Source of the DNA: Kappaphycus alvarezii
Taxonomy: Eukaryota > Rhodophyta > Florideophyceae > Gigartinales > Solieriaceae
DNA: 64,000 nucleotides
Assembly: GCA_002205965.3 (NCBI GenBank)
Contig: NADL03000483.1
Location: forward strand, 1,612,001-1,676,000
Direction: 5' to 3'
Under the pieces are notes generated by a model that was given only the letters and a program-made list of their open reading frames with translations, was not told the DNA's origin and did not search any database. Numbering within the stretch: position 1 is the first letter of the stretch; every line of letters begins with the position of its first letter. The translations under genes were made by a program, and so were the position numbers. Below are positions 49,446 to 60,925 of the stretch, in pieces.

Positions 49446-51464
49446 TACAAACAAACTGCTATACCTCACATATTTTTCTAACCAACCATAAAACCCAAGA
49501 ATCCCATATTAAACCAAGCCGAATCATTGAGCTAGTTAATCAAACTGAACGCCATCGAAATTGACTGATATCCAGGTCGGACCGGTTACGAATAGCACTG
49601 AGACAGGACAAAAACTGCTCTTACAACGTAACTTATACGGTCCGCTTAGCAAAACAAAGATCAGACTTGTACACAGTCTACGAAATGGCAAACCGGAACC
49701 GTTCTCCGGAAATTTTAACTGGATCAGTTTCAATGACCAGTTCGAGTGTAGATTATCTTGGGTAACAGTGCATGTAGTCTTTTCGTGAGGAGCTTTGCGG
49801 CCTACGGAAGATACTGTTATTCTAAAAAAACGATGCGAAAGCGCTTGTGCTGTTGACATCACAATATAAAAGTTTCCCCTCCACTATTACACTATTCTAT
49901 TCCTTCTCAACCTGCAACCTCTGCTCTCAACACATTCTTCTTGTTCCGTTTGTCGCCTTTCCAATGCGATCCTTCGTGCGGGCGCCGGCTTCAAAACTGC
50001 TCGTGCTCCCCTTTCAGCTTGACTCGAGTCGGACATGCCGTTTTGTTTTCTCTCGTTCTAAAGGCAACGTTGCAACCAACGTTGATCGAAGCGCTTCTCG
50101 TCGCTCCCGGTACACATGGGATGATCCAGCGAAGGTCTAGAAGGTTGGTTCTTCTGTTCAGCTGGCGACACGAAGTTTGGGATTTTCAACGGCAAACCTA
50201 ATCCATATGAAGTTGTTTAGTTCCAAGTGTTGCCGCTTGGTCCCCAACCAGGTCCTCCATCCTGGGGAGTACCTTCGTTACGCCCAGTTAGGATGTAAGG
50301 CAAAAATTTGTTTGAATACTGCTAGTGATTTATGGGTTGAAGGTTTTATTCGAATGGATTTAATGTATGTTACAGTTCTGTACCCTGGTGTAGAGTATTC
50401 CAGTAGAATGCTTCGGCCACTGCAAAGTAATAAAATTCCTAGTAAAGAAGTAAAAGTGACATTGAAAATTTGAGTAAATGTGGCGTGTCTCTAAAAGAAG
50501 AAACCCCTAGCTTGTAACAATTTCCAGATCCTTAACCATAGCCACAAAAATTTTACCTAATCGGGAATAAGCCCAAGGCCCACCCAGATTAAACCTAGGT
50601 CCCTATTTTTCCCCCTTGTACTGTAATATGTAATGAAGTGTAATACCAGAGACATTTTACCTCATCTAGCATTAGCCTAATTCTCTGTCGTAGTAAACCA
50701 CTTCCCATTCCCATGATAATAGAGATACAAATCTGGATAGGCGAAAGTTCGTTACGTTAAATGCATAGATAAGGCAAAGCATATCTGGGTGCAACTGTCC
50801 CAGAGTACATTATATTAACCGGAAGCTGAACTTTTGTGCAGTGCACGCAACGATCTTGATTGAATGCAATAGTATAGGACTCCCAACCTCTAATTTATTT
50901 GGAGTAAACCCTGAACTCATTTTTATCTCCGAATGTATAGATTGAAACTCGGATAAACATAGTACATCACGACAGGATGCCCAGCAGCAAAAGACTTAAT
51001 CGTTATCTAGCATACTCACCTGGTTGTCGTGGTACTCAGTCAATGGCGAACCGTATTGGCAGTGAATGGAGTGTTCACCATGGATTTCGGGTATATCCGG
51101 GTACTCCTCCCTCGGGAGAAGTTTTTCGAATTCAAACAAGTGATGTAGTTAGATACGCGTTTTGCAGACCTCGAGCCTTTTTTATGGGACCCTAGGATGC
51201 ATTAGTTCTTTGGTACTTTCCCAATCCTTATCACTCGAAAAATCTGGAATAGAACCTATTGAGCATTCAGGATACTGGCATTCAAACTTCCCACTGATGG
51301 AAAATTAACGCGAATGATAATTTTCAGGAGCTATTGACAAGTCACGGAAACGGAACTATATAATGAAAAGAGAGGAAAATTTTCGTGTCTTTTCCATTGA
51401 AAATTACTTAATATACTCTCAATGCAAGCTTTTAATATGTTTAACATCAGTCGTACGCTATGTT

Positions 51465-51510
51465 ATTGATTTAGGAGCAGTCTATCATCGACGACTGCTC
51501 CTAAATCAAT
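51465..51510. repeat. 18-bp perfect hairpin
   Basis: Left arm 51465-51482 and right arm 51493-51510 are perfectly complementary over 18 bp (core TTAGGAGCAGTC/GACTGCTCCTAA) with a 10-nt loop. No gene or pseudogene overlaps it. Confidence 0.85.
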
Positions 51511-52004
51511 GAATCGTTTGGTATACCAATAAAAGATAAGACCGGGAATCAGGGCGATCAGAGCTGCCAGTTGCAGTGACTATTTTGACGCAAATTTCGT
51601 CAAACCTCTCGCCCCTCTTGCGCCACGGTAAGTTTACTCAAACAAATCACAAACCTCAACGCAGCCTGCACGGGAATGCAGCGGAAAATCCAACGCCTTC
51701 CTCCTTAATTACTTGGTAAAAGCAGTCTATTTGCTGTCCCTATGTCAACGGTTGGCATATGAAAGCGTTCCCCGTCGTTTAGGAGTTCACAAAAACCATT
51801 GAAAGTAGTGCGATGGAACGGACTTCGAAACTTGAAGATATTCTTTAACAATTTTCCCAATGCGCTACAACGATGCTTCGAGTACGGATCCAGTACATAA
51901 AACTCCCAAACATACAAAAATCTTCGATGAATCCTGTAGACGTGAATACTCAGACTTTACTAAGCCCTGCACTAAAAACCTAAATAAGTCCTTTTAACAA
52001 AAGA

Positions 52005-52060
52005 CCTGTTAACAGGCTATTACTACAGTTCAACTATTCAACAATTGAACTGCAGTAATA
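52005..52060. repeat. Palindrome CCTGTTAACAGG plus 16-bp hairpin
   Basis: A perfect 12-nt palindrome at 52005-52016 is followed after one base by a hairpin with arms 52018-52033 and 52045-52060 (15 of 16 pairs) and an 11-nt loop. A further imperfect hairpin (GTCCTTTT/AAAAGAC) overlaps just upstream at 51988-52005. This is about 0.5 kb from the 18-bp hairpin at 51465. Confidence 0.8.
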
Positions 52061-52162
52061 ACATAACATGTAGAACGTAGATCTAAGATTGCATGTAATT
52101 AATTTATTTACTGGAGTACACTATTCCACAAATTGAGTGAAACATGTGCCTGAATATATTTA

Positions 52163-52667
52163 TCATTCATATGCAACCGAGACACATCTAAAACATGGGT
52201 CGGATGCGAAAAAGTACTTTCGCTTTCTACAGAAGACGCCTGAATGGCTAGTATGTCTGTGACAAGGACTGAGATGGTGGGGTATCTCTGTTGATTCTTC
52301 TTTCACCATTTGTAGAGGATCTATCCCACGATTGGAGAATAATTTGTTTCTAATAAATTTTCTAATTTTATCATTTTCAATACGTTCCATACTGTTATCT
52401 TTTAGCAGCTCCTCCAACAAATTCGTAGATATTTTGCCATCATCAGCACTTTGGTTACTTTCTCCTACGTTTTCCTGTTCGGGTAATTTTACATAGCCCT
52501 TCAACAAATCAGAATCGGGTATTGCGTCGATTGGAAATCTTGCGGTGCAAATCGTATCAAGCCGAGCCAAATCGGAACAATCTAAACACTCATATGCACC
52601 GAGCTTCCACAGCATTGGTTTCGCGAGCAAGTATAGCTTGCTCTTCACAGGTAGGAACGAGGGAATT
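52163..52667 (-). CDS. 168-codon open frame, unknown, possibly an exon or element fragment
   Basis: Open from a stop near 52668 to 52163. There is no ATG at the beginning; the first one is an internal Met (MLWKLGAYECLDC). The first 65 residues look like folded protein (YECLDCSDLARLDTICTARF), the middle is acidic and hydrophilic, and there is a CHRHTSHSGVFCRKRKYFF segment with Cys and His near the end. It could be an exon, a decayed gene or part of a mobile element. I do not recognise it. It is the longest frame between 22.7 and 59 kb, which is the main reason to list it. Confidence 0.35.
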
Positions 52668-54670
52668 TTTCTTCAGTAAAACAAACCCTTTTGTCGACAC
52701 ACCCAATGTCACGTAAGTAGTTCCAGGCTGTAGCTCCGTAATAGAAGCAGCAGTCTTAAGGAAAATTCAAATACTGTTTTCTTTTTCTCAATTACCCTCT
52801 GGAATGGAGAAATCAGATTATTCACGTGCTCTCATACGAAACGCATTAAAAATGCAACGGGGGCATATTCTAACTTAGTCATGACAAAATAAGAAGGACA
52901 GCGTGATTCAATGTTCATTAACGGCAATTTAGCGCGCACCCCCAGCTCGATTTACATGGTACACTCATGACTGCAACCCTGTACTGCATGGTGTGTGCAT
53001 TTTCGAATCGCAGTCTGGGTACTAAATTCAGAACCGGACTTCAATGATAGTGAACAAACAATGAACCTGACCAGGACCCAAGGAGAGTCCTTGTATCCGT
53101 CGCAAAATTTTCTACGCTCTTAGAGAACCGACCCCTACGGGGTCGCTTTATACAACCACTAGCATGAATCGCTTCAAGTCCACTGCGAGACCATTTTCTG
53201 GTTCAAACTATGCTCATGGTGACTATTTGCGCTTCATCCGGGAAAAAGTTGCCGATCTTTTAAGTCTCTATGAACCTTATTTTCAATGCATATTCCAATG
53301 GAAAACGTTTTTAAAAGATAAAGCTCTTTCTTTCATTGTTTCATGTGGCTTTATACGTTTATGATTCTTGCTATAACTATTTTGCAGTCTTCATAACGTT
53401 TAATAACGTGATTTTTATTATTTTATTACTTCTGTACGGAATAGAATTTTAATGAAGTTATATGGTGTACTCGGGCGCTGTGTACAGTAAAGCTGTGAGT
53501 AGCTAGTTATATCGCGTGAATAAACTTAAGTAATAGGGATTTACATGGACATACTTGGAAAATCTGTGTGTTCGATAGATTATTCCTTTTGCGAGAATTG
53601 CTTTCTTTTCATATTTTGAGAATGATGTTAGACTAAAGCAAGTACTACTTTATCGCACCGAGTTTGACCTCAACATGTCGACGAAGCATAGCCACGAGGG
53701 CCTTTCACAACAAATTTGAAATAGGGTGGCACATATGGTAATAGAGCGTGAGGGAGCAAGTAGATAAATGACGTAGAAATGCTGGCGTGCGTAAATCGAC
53801 CGAAGTGCACCCCAGTTGTTTACTGAGCACGCCAAAGATTGAGCTAGTCTTTTTTCTCCATCTTGATCCCGTCTTGAGATAATCTGAGATATAAGTACCG
53901 ACCACTACTCTGTGCACCCTTTCATATGGCGCCAACTTCCCGCACTCGACTTTTCACTGACAGGGCTAAAAGTCCCATCAAGAGTGAAGGAGAACTGCAA
54001 ATACGCTTACAACTCATAGTCCTCACTTGCTTGTGGTTTTCTCAATGCCATAGCATGTTGCATTACCATTCTTGACAGCTTTAGTTTCATTCAATCCAGC
54101 CGTAAATGTATTATCTTACCATTGCCGTATGCTATTTACAGTCGGCTACTGTACAAAGGCTATGAACTGTTGACCGACTTTTCAGAACTCAATTACATAA
54201 TGTAATTATATTAATACAAGAGTTGATGCGTTCACCAACACACCTCCCTTTTCGCATGCCATACAGCAGCCCTTGTAGACCAAAACAGAGCCTTTGGGTT
54301 AATCATTTTCTTAAGATACAGGAATTGAAATTGACATGTAGGATTCACGCGAATCTCCGTCATATGGCCCCAACTCACTGCCTAAGATATCTGACTCTAC
54401 TTAAATGGCCATTACGAAAACCGAGAACACGATTCCAGAGTTCGTGGTAGCTCTTGTGGGCTTCAATGAATCGTGTCGCGGGGTCCATATCGACATTTTA
54501 CGACCAATTTCGCTATCCACCAGTAGTTTAGATCTCTTTATCAATTTGCAGGACATCTTTGTCATCGAATTCCGTGCGCTGATCAGTCTTCTCAGCCTGC
54601 TACCCGGCCTTCTGATCCGAAAGTACCTTTGATGCACCTAGTTTGCCACGTACTTTCTGAAAACACCCGA
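52668..54670. other. Mixed-composition DNA, no supported gene
   Basis: Contains the 7-bp GC hairpin at 53129-53145 and a plus-strand 66-codon frame at 53164 (FSGSNYAHGDYLRFIREKV) that faintly resembles the first residues of a copia Gag, too short to call. Pairs of overlapping frames at 53650-53935 and 54401-54637 have no recognisable domain. Confidence 0.35.
53129..53145. repeat. GC-rich hairpin CGACCCC-TAC-GGGGTCG
   Basis: Perfect 7-bp stem with a 3-nt loop, entirely GC-rich except one pair, in an AT-rich surrounding. It lies about 20 bases before the ATG of a 66-codon frame at 53164. It has the look of a stem-loop in RNA, but no T-run follows. Confidence 0.6.
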
Positions 54671-54900
54671 TTACCAATCTGAGTTCATTTCTGCCCACTG
54701 CGTATATCTTTGTGTTGTCTTTCCGATCATTAGGTCCAGAAGCTTCGCACTACGCACAACCTTGTTCATTGTGCCTGCCGGGTTGTTCGGTCCCGCAACG
54801 TGCGCAATCCGAGCGATGTCCTTCTTTCGATGCGACTCCTTTATTCCATCATGTCAGTAAATAGTTTCCTTTCCACCAAAAACGTGTTGCATGTTACCAT
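54671..54900 (-). pseudogene. Ty1/copia RNase H C-terminal fragment
   Basis: A 56-codon open stretch on the minus strand (54671-54841) contains KKDIARIAHVAGPNNPAG and then a hydrophobic/Gln-Trp end (KLLDLMIGKTTQRYTQW). Just upstream, in another frame, is FLVERKLFTDMME (54842-54900). Together these match the last part of a copia-type RNase H ('lv-d-..ld-..-.rr.DIA.i.hv.g..NPAD.mTK'). The usual NPAD reads NPAG. One frameshift lies between the pieces and nothing of the element is clear further on. This shows that the apparently empty region holds old retrotransposon copies. Confidence 0.6.
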
Positions 54901-57900
54901 TTCAAAGAACACTTTTCTTTCTGTCATTCTGTAAATCGGTTATCGACCACCTTGATGCTCTCGCTTCAAAAATACCCTTCCTTTACTTGTGCATTTTTCA
55001 CAAATGCGCAAGCAATGACTAGCCTTTTCTTGCACAACTAAGCAAGAATTGCGCGTGTCGAACGAAAGTACCTGAACCATTCCATACTATAACCATAGTA
55101 ATACCAGATGTAATACGTTCACCCACAGAGACCGATTTTCATTGTTTTCTAGTAGAGAATCTGTCTCAGGTCTGCGTTGTTGCTGAATTTTTCAGTGCCG
55201 TCGAAATTTTGAAGACTGTTTATTTATCTCGGAGCACTTTGATATTCAGAACTTATGAGTTGTTCTTGCAGAAATTATTTAAGTGAAAGGCAAGGAAGGT
55301 ATAAATGTACATTCAAAAGTGAGAATAAGATGAAGAAAAATTTCGTTTGAGTGCTTATTGTAAAGAAAGTAGCCTCACATATACGAATATCTTTGCTGAA
55401 ATCTATTTTTGAAAGATTATATTGTGTATTTAAGGTACAATAAGAGGTAGAGTAGGAAACTTTTTAATTAAGTGAAACAAACAAGCATTTTGAATCGCTC
55501 TTTGTCAAATTCCTTCTTTGGTTTCAATTTTTAACGACTTGCAATATAAATTTCACCTCTTTAAGTAATAATTTTAGCAAATTATTTCCATAATCTTATA
55601 ATGACAGCAGGACGGGAAGGACATCAATATACATTCCATATGTATGTATATTCCAAGGCATCCTTTTAATTCCCATTCTTTGCTTACAATTTATTTACTT
55701 TTCCCCTCCTTGAATAGTTCAGATCCCTAAGCTCTCCTATTTACAGCTTATCAATTTTTAAAATAAACTTTACATCTTTTCATAATTAAATTTGCAAAGA
55801 TTGAGTATTATTTATGAGCACAATTACAATAAACCAAAAATTTGTATCTGATTCAGATGATTACTTCTTTTTATGAATATATTGACCATCAAAATTTTGA
55901 CTTTTGCAACATGATTTCAAATCAAATGTTTGCTTCAATAATTCTTGTACTGTTTAGTATCATTTTTTCTTTCCTTGAGAGAAACAAATATGACTTTTGA
56001 AGATTTTATTCTAAATATATATTTTCCATTACACAGAAAATCTTAATATCAAATGACAATAAATGATTCCAAGAGAAATTTGAAGTGAGTACTAATATTT
56101 ACAAACTTTTCATGATATCTTTAAAATTACCTTTATAATGACATATTGTTTTGTTCTCTTCAACAACTTTTTTCCTCTTCTTCAGTTCTTTCAGAACTTC
56201 TTGAAATGAGATTATCTTTGGCTGATACCGAGTTCTCTATTCACCTTTCTTGCTTCAAACCCCATATCAATCATATGGCTTCTTTGTCGTGATTACCGGA
56301 TTTGTACAGAAAACTTAAACTGAAAACATTTTCTTCGGACCGGTTCATCTCGAACTCTAAGCTCTTTACGTAAGCACCTGACAGGAACAATATTTCCGAA
56401 ATTATTTTCATCTCTTTAGTTTCAGGCATAACTTCTAAAACGATTAAATACGCTAGATGCATGCAAAAAAAGAAACAGAACTTACATTTGAAAGAAACAA
56501 ATAGCAAATTCATTTTGGCATCCAAGAGATCCTCCAAACTTATAGCTTTTTGAAATAATATCATTTCAAAATTTTCTTCCCCTCCACAATATATTCTCTC
56601 TTCAACTATATTCACTCATAATATTAATTGATGAACTATAGATGAGTAGAAATAGACAAACATATATTACATGCCTTCCGCATTATCCTAATTAATTACA
56701 GTTTAGACAGATTGAGTATTAACAAATTCTGAATAAACTAGATTTGTTCATTTCAATAATTGATTCATTCTCTAAACGGTAATTTTTTATTAATGAGTCT
56801 TTCGTTTGTTTTGACACACAAAAAATAGCAAAAGTGTCCAAAATATATGTATATATATTTTTGCACTTTTTGACCGAAGCCCGGGCCTGCGATTGGAAGT
56901 ATACATTTTCCTTAAAAAACAAAGGTCATTTTGGAGTAAATGAGGAGCGTTTAGATCTTCTCTCTATTTTTTACTTATTTTTTTTACGAGCTAGTTGAAT
57001 ATGATTTACGCGTGAATTTCTTTGATCTCTAGAACCAATTATTTTGCTGACAAAATATTCGACGTATATTTTCTGGAAACATTTATGATACGGACGGAAA
57101 GCGTTATACGCTTCTTTTTTTAAAACATTTGGTTATTCCCGTCCTCTTCAGTGTTTAGTACATGGTACGCAGTGGGAGTTTTTCAATTTGGCTATGGTAG
57201 TAAAAAGTCTGTCAGAAACGGTGCAAAAATCCCTGTAGACACTTAAGAAAGAATTGTGCATCATATATCACTCAAAAAGCCTTCATATACTACAACAATA
57301 ATCGAATGTTTGAGTCCTGACAAATTGCAGATGATTAAAGTAATACTTGCTGCATTTCATCTTTTCGTGAATCAAACCATTCTCTTTATACAGGGAACTG
57401 TCTAGAGGTCTAGCTAACATAGTTACCGATTTTTACATATTTAAAAATAATTCTGAACTTTTTGGTTCCATTTAATGTTGCTAAAGTAATAGATCTTCAT
57501 GTTTTCAAACGAGAAAAAATCTTTTGGTAAAAATGATTTATTGCTCGTAAACCTATACAGAAACCAATTCTAAACACCAGCACGCCTCTGAGAAAGCTAT
57601 CTTCATTTAGGTTCTCTTATGACCTCAGGGGACCCCAGAATCATCAGATGTGCACCTTTTTTCCGCTGTTGGTCGGTTATCCACGTATACTTAAAGGATA
57701 TCCTAAATTTATTACAGAGCGATTCAGTTACTGCACCCAGCTTCAAACTTTGGCCTTTTGGGCTTTTTCACGAAAAAATCATTACAACCAACACTTGGAC
57801 GCTTTCTATCTAATTGATGGTTATTCATTAGAAGCTTAGAGCTTCACATTGGTGAAGTATTGAATCCTTGACATTTTCTTTAGTTTTGATCTTTTTCTAC

Positions 57901-59080
57901 CGATTGTTTATTTTTCTTAACTGCACAGTTGGATTACATTGCATCATTGACCAGCTGAGTTCACCTCTGTCATAAAATTGGTATCCATTGCTATTATGCT
58001 ATGATTTATTAACCTTTTCGTGAAAAATGTGGTGACTAGGGACCTTCTCTGAGGTTATTTACAACAATCCATGTGTTTGTAGTTATAAAAGAAATTAGGT
58101 AGGAAATTTTAAATTTCACCTGTGGAGGGAAGACTAGAAGGTGTAGTATATATAATTGGTGGGAAGGTAGCGCCCAGCGTGAGAACTTCGCGGACAATTT
58201 CAAGGAAGCAACTTCAACTTAAAATTATAATTTCTCTCTACCTCTTCTCGTTGTTCTCTCTAAGATCGGAAGCTTCTTTATTCGCATTTTGTTTACCGAT
58301 CAGAGTGACATTACATTGTCATGCTTTTCTTGAGAAGAAAACAAAAAGACACTCGCTATGGAGAAAACTGTCTTGGGTTTCGTTAAGATATTCAATGTAT
58401 TGTAAGAAGCATTGATATAGTGTTTGTGTAAGTTCCGTGTACAGGCGATCCCATCCTGACTTGAACTTTTCCGTTCAAACATAAAATTTAACTTATAAGC
58501 GAAAAATATCGCAGATTCCAGCTTTTTTGACTTCAAATGGAGTATAAAAAAAGTAACAGACATTCTTGTTGGCCTAAAACTTATTCATGTCAGACAAAGG
58601 AAATAACCGAATCTATTATTAAGTAAATAATGATGCTATAGGTTAGACTCAGGGCCGAGATCGAGCTCCGTGTTGGTTTTTCTTCTATTTATTTCACCGT
58701 AGGCTAATATAAAGTGAGACTGGAAGCCAATTTTCATTTTGATGCCGTACTTCACATACAGAAACTACGAAGAGAGCTGCAAATGGCATTATCACATGCA
58801 ACATTATTCAGAGGCACAAAAAAGAAGAGGGTAAATGTCTAAAGTTCGGTAGCATAATGGTCGCAACTTATCCGAAGAAAACAACTGAATTTCCATCAGA
58901 AAGTCACATTATCAGAGCAGCCATAAACGTATACAACGGAGATGCTACCGTTCTGACATGTTTGTTTACCTGCGCGATCCTTCATTTGACTCAGGTACTG
59001 ATTTTTTTCTTGATTCCTTTGCACACTCGCGAACAATACAGTCATGGTCACTCATATATGGATCAAAGGATCAAAATTAG
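54901..59080. other. AT-rich DNA without a supported gene
   Basis: Strongly AT-rich from about 55.2 kb. The longest frames (56271-56615 minus, 58122-58415 plus, 58857-59129 plus) are about 114, 97 and 90 codons, of biased Phe/Leu/Ile/Lys composition, without domains. Nothing else is seen. Confidence 0.45.
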
Positions 59081-59551
59081 TGCTCAGTTTCTGAGATTCA
59101 GCAAGTTGAAAACGCTGATAATATTTTAGCAAAGTCCCCATCTGCATCCTCACCATCTCGAATGGTAAGATCTGTACTGTTGGCTGAGACTTCATCTGAA
59201 AAACGACGGCCTACAGGATTGAAGATATTTAAAGAATTGAAAAACCAGGTTCAGGCTTTAAAATGGGGCGCAGATTGCATAGAAAAAATAGCAGATGCAT
59301 CCAGGAAGCGGACTAAGGTTGTGCAGAATATGTCTGAGCTGTGACAAATTAATTACATGCTTAAGCTGTTTTTTATTCCAGGGATAGATCCAGTCTTGAA
59401 AGACAGATACTTTAGAGCATGTCATGTTGAAGCTTTAAAAGAAATAGAAAGCGGGAATCACTTTCGGTATGCAAATTTCAATTCAGCTGAGGTTAATCAT
59501 CTTTCTCAACAACCCCTCGACTCAGAAAGCGGAAGGGTAACTGTTGGGTAG
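59081..59551 (+). pseudogene. Coding-like segment broken by one in-frame stop, unknown family
   Basis: One frame stays open from 59081 to a TGA at 59342, then continues in the same frame to 59551, so 156 codons share one frame with a single interruption. The protein is lysine/glutamate-rich and helical (GLKIFKELKNQVQALKWGAD, then IEKIADASRKRTKVVQNM), and after the stop reads PGIDPVLKDRYFRACHVEAL. Codon composition is less AT-biased than the flanks. I do not recognise the family. It sits just before the copia element, on the same strand. It may be a host gene fragment into which the element inserted, an exon, or the end of another element. Confidence 0.4.
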
Positions 59552-59753
59552 TAATATAGGAATGAAGCTTATGCCAATAGCCAGTAAGGTACCTTTGTAC
59601 CCCTCCTATTCTCCAAACGCTTGTCTACTTGACAATGCAGTTATGGGTATGTTAAGTAAAGACAGTGTTTTTGGCCTCAAGACGGAGAAAACTAAGAAAA
59701 TCCACAAGTTCCTTGGTTAGCCCGGCGAGGACTGTCAACTGTTGTTGGCTTGA
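59552..59753. other. Expected position of the copia 5' LTR and primer binding site; not recognised
   Basis: The copia gag begins at 59754, so a 5' LTR and primer binding site should lie just upstream. I cannot see the sequence that starts the 3' LTR (after 63738) repeated here, nor a clear initiator-tRNA primer site. The 5' LTR is probably deleted or too diverged. Confidence 0.35.
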
Positions 59754-60525
59754 ATGGCGACGACTTTGGAAGCCAGGGAAGTTTTCAGTTTGGTAGTAAA
59801 GGATGTCGTGAATGAGGACGATGAAGGCAAGACTGAGATCGATGAGAGAACGAAAAAGCAAATCTCAGCCGCAAAGGCGATCACCATCCAAGATCTAGGG
59901 GACCTACCTTTGCGCTTATGCCTCTCTGTGAAGCAAAATCCTGAAAATGTGGATTAATCTCAAGAATAGATATTCCGTCTCGAATACTGCGACGCAGGTG
60001 CAACTGCAGTCGAAGTTGGCACGCATTTCATATGGAAATGAATCGATGCAGGATTACATAGATTCATTCGAGGAGATTTTGAACAGACTCACCGCGACTT
60101 CCAGTGTTGTGGGAGAGAGTATGCTGGTGGTCACGTTTTTGGCGTCTTTTGGAAATAAAGCAAAATCTCCTTTCGGTCCATTAATAGCTTCATTACAGAC
60201 CAGGTCTGGGAAGCTTGAGTGGGAGATAGTTACGTCAACTCTGATACAACAGTATGAAGATCATGTGGGGTGTGGTAACAAGTGGATTAAGACCACGAAA
60301 CTTGCCTATCATGGTCAAGCGTTGACAGCAAACAGTCTGCGTCAAGGGCCTGTTGGCAAATCCAGATGGCGTGGAGGCCTGGAGAGATGTCGTTGTTATA
60401 AGTGTCACCGAGTAGAGCACATAGCAAGAAACTGTGCCGTGCAGAAGAAAACTATACAACTCGGTGAAGAACGGGGAGGAGCCCTCCACATGGAGATTCG
60501 GATGCTTATCGAGCCTAATTTTTGA
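59754..60525 (+). pseudogene. copia Gag with CCHC zinc knuckle (one frameshift)
   Basis: Starts with ATG at 59754. The first 60 codons (with KKQISAAKAITIQDLGDLPL) are followed by a one-base frameshift near 59945, after which WINLKNRYSVSNTATQVQLQ continues the Gag (usual 'W..L...Y'). QDYIDSFEEILNRL is the typical mid-Gag helix. The nucleocapsid motif is C-x2-C-x4-H-x4-C (CYKCHRVEHIARNC) at 60394-60435. The frame ends at 60525. In active elements it forms virus-like particles in the cytoplasm and packages the RNA. Confidence 0.85.
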
Positions 60526-60539
60526 TCGCTCTCACTAGT

Positions 60540-60925
60540 GATAGATCTGAGGAGAGGGAGACTGTTATAAATAACTTTCTCCTTAACTCTGAAGCGTCAC
60601 ATCATATGGTATGGAAACTTGAGTGGCTGCATGGTGTCCAAAGGATTGAAACTCGCGGTATTGTTTCGGGTATGTAATTAAATTGTATACTACGCATAGT
60701 GGCACATTGATACTTCGAACAAGTATCAGTCGCAGCGAATTGTCAGTAAGGGCGTTAGTCCTTCGGAATGTACTTTACGTTCGTGCCTTGCACATCTGCC
60801 TCCTGAGTTGCTCTATGCTCTTCGAGGATGGATACATAATTCGCCTCAATAGAAAGTTGTGTAGTGGTAAGATGGATGGCGTACTGAAATTCGGGGCCAC
60901 ATGGTCAAAGGCGTGTACAATGTGA
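60540..60925 (+). pseudogene. copia protease remnant with lost active site
   Basis: The active-site region reads LNSEASHHM at 60585-60611 where copia proteases have LDSGASHHM, so both the catalytic Asp (to Asn) and the Gly (to Glu) are changed. A stop follows at 60676. The rest of the domain continues in another frame (60683-60925) with LVLRNVLYVRALHICLLSC, the usual 'VLYVP.L..NLLS' block. Confidence 0.8.

Larger units (their letters stand above)
49446..52162. other. Mixed-composition DNA without a supported gene
   Basis: Less AT-rich than the desert before it. Frames of 70-110 codons occur on both strands (49536-49862, 49847-50140, 50177-50473, 50977-51195) but overlap in different frames and show no domain. 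An AATATAAAAG TATA-like motif followed by a CT-rich stretch at about 49862-49920 resembles a promoter or an LTR U3/R boundary, which would fit a decayed LTR element; unproven. Confidence 0.4.

Noticed and set aside
49536-49862. 108-codon minus-strand frame near the desert edge
   Set aside because: A 75-codon plus-strand frame overlaps it and neither shows a known domain; possibly LTR sequence, but without a partner repeat.
22700-59000. Organelle DNA insertion as an explanation for the AT-rich region
   Set aside because: No recognisable plastid or mitochondrial gene, rRNA or tRNA was seen in 36 kb, so it is not supported, although a fully decayed copy cannot be excluded by eye.
59552-59753. 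5' LTR of the copia element
   Set aside because: No similarity to the sequence after the polypurine tract at 63739 could be seen, so no LTR pair is claimed.
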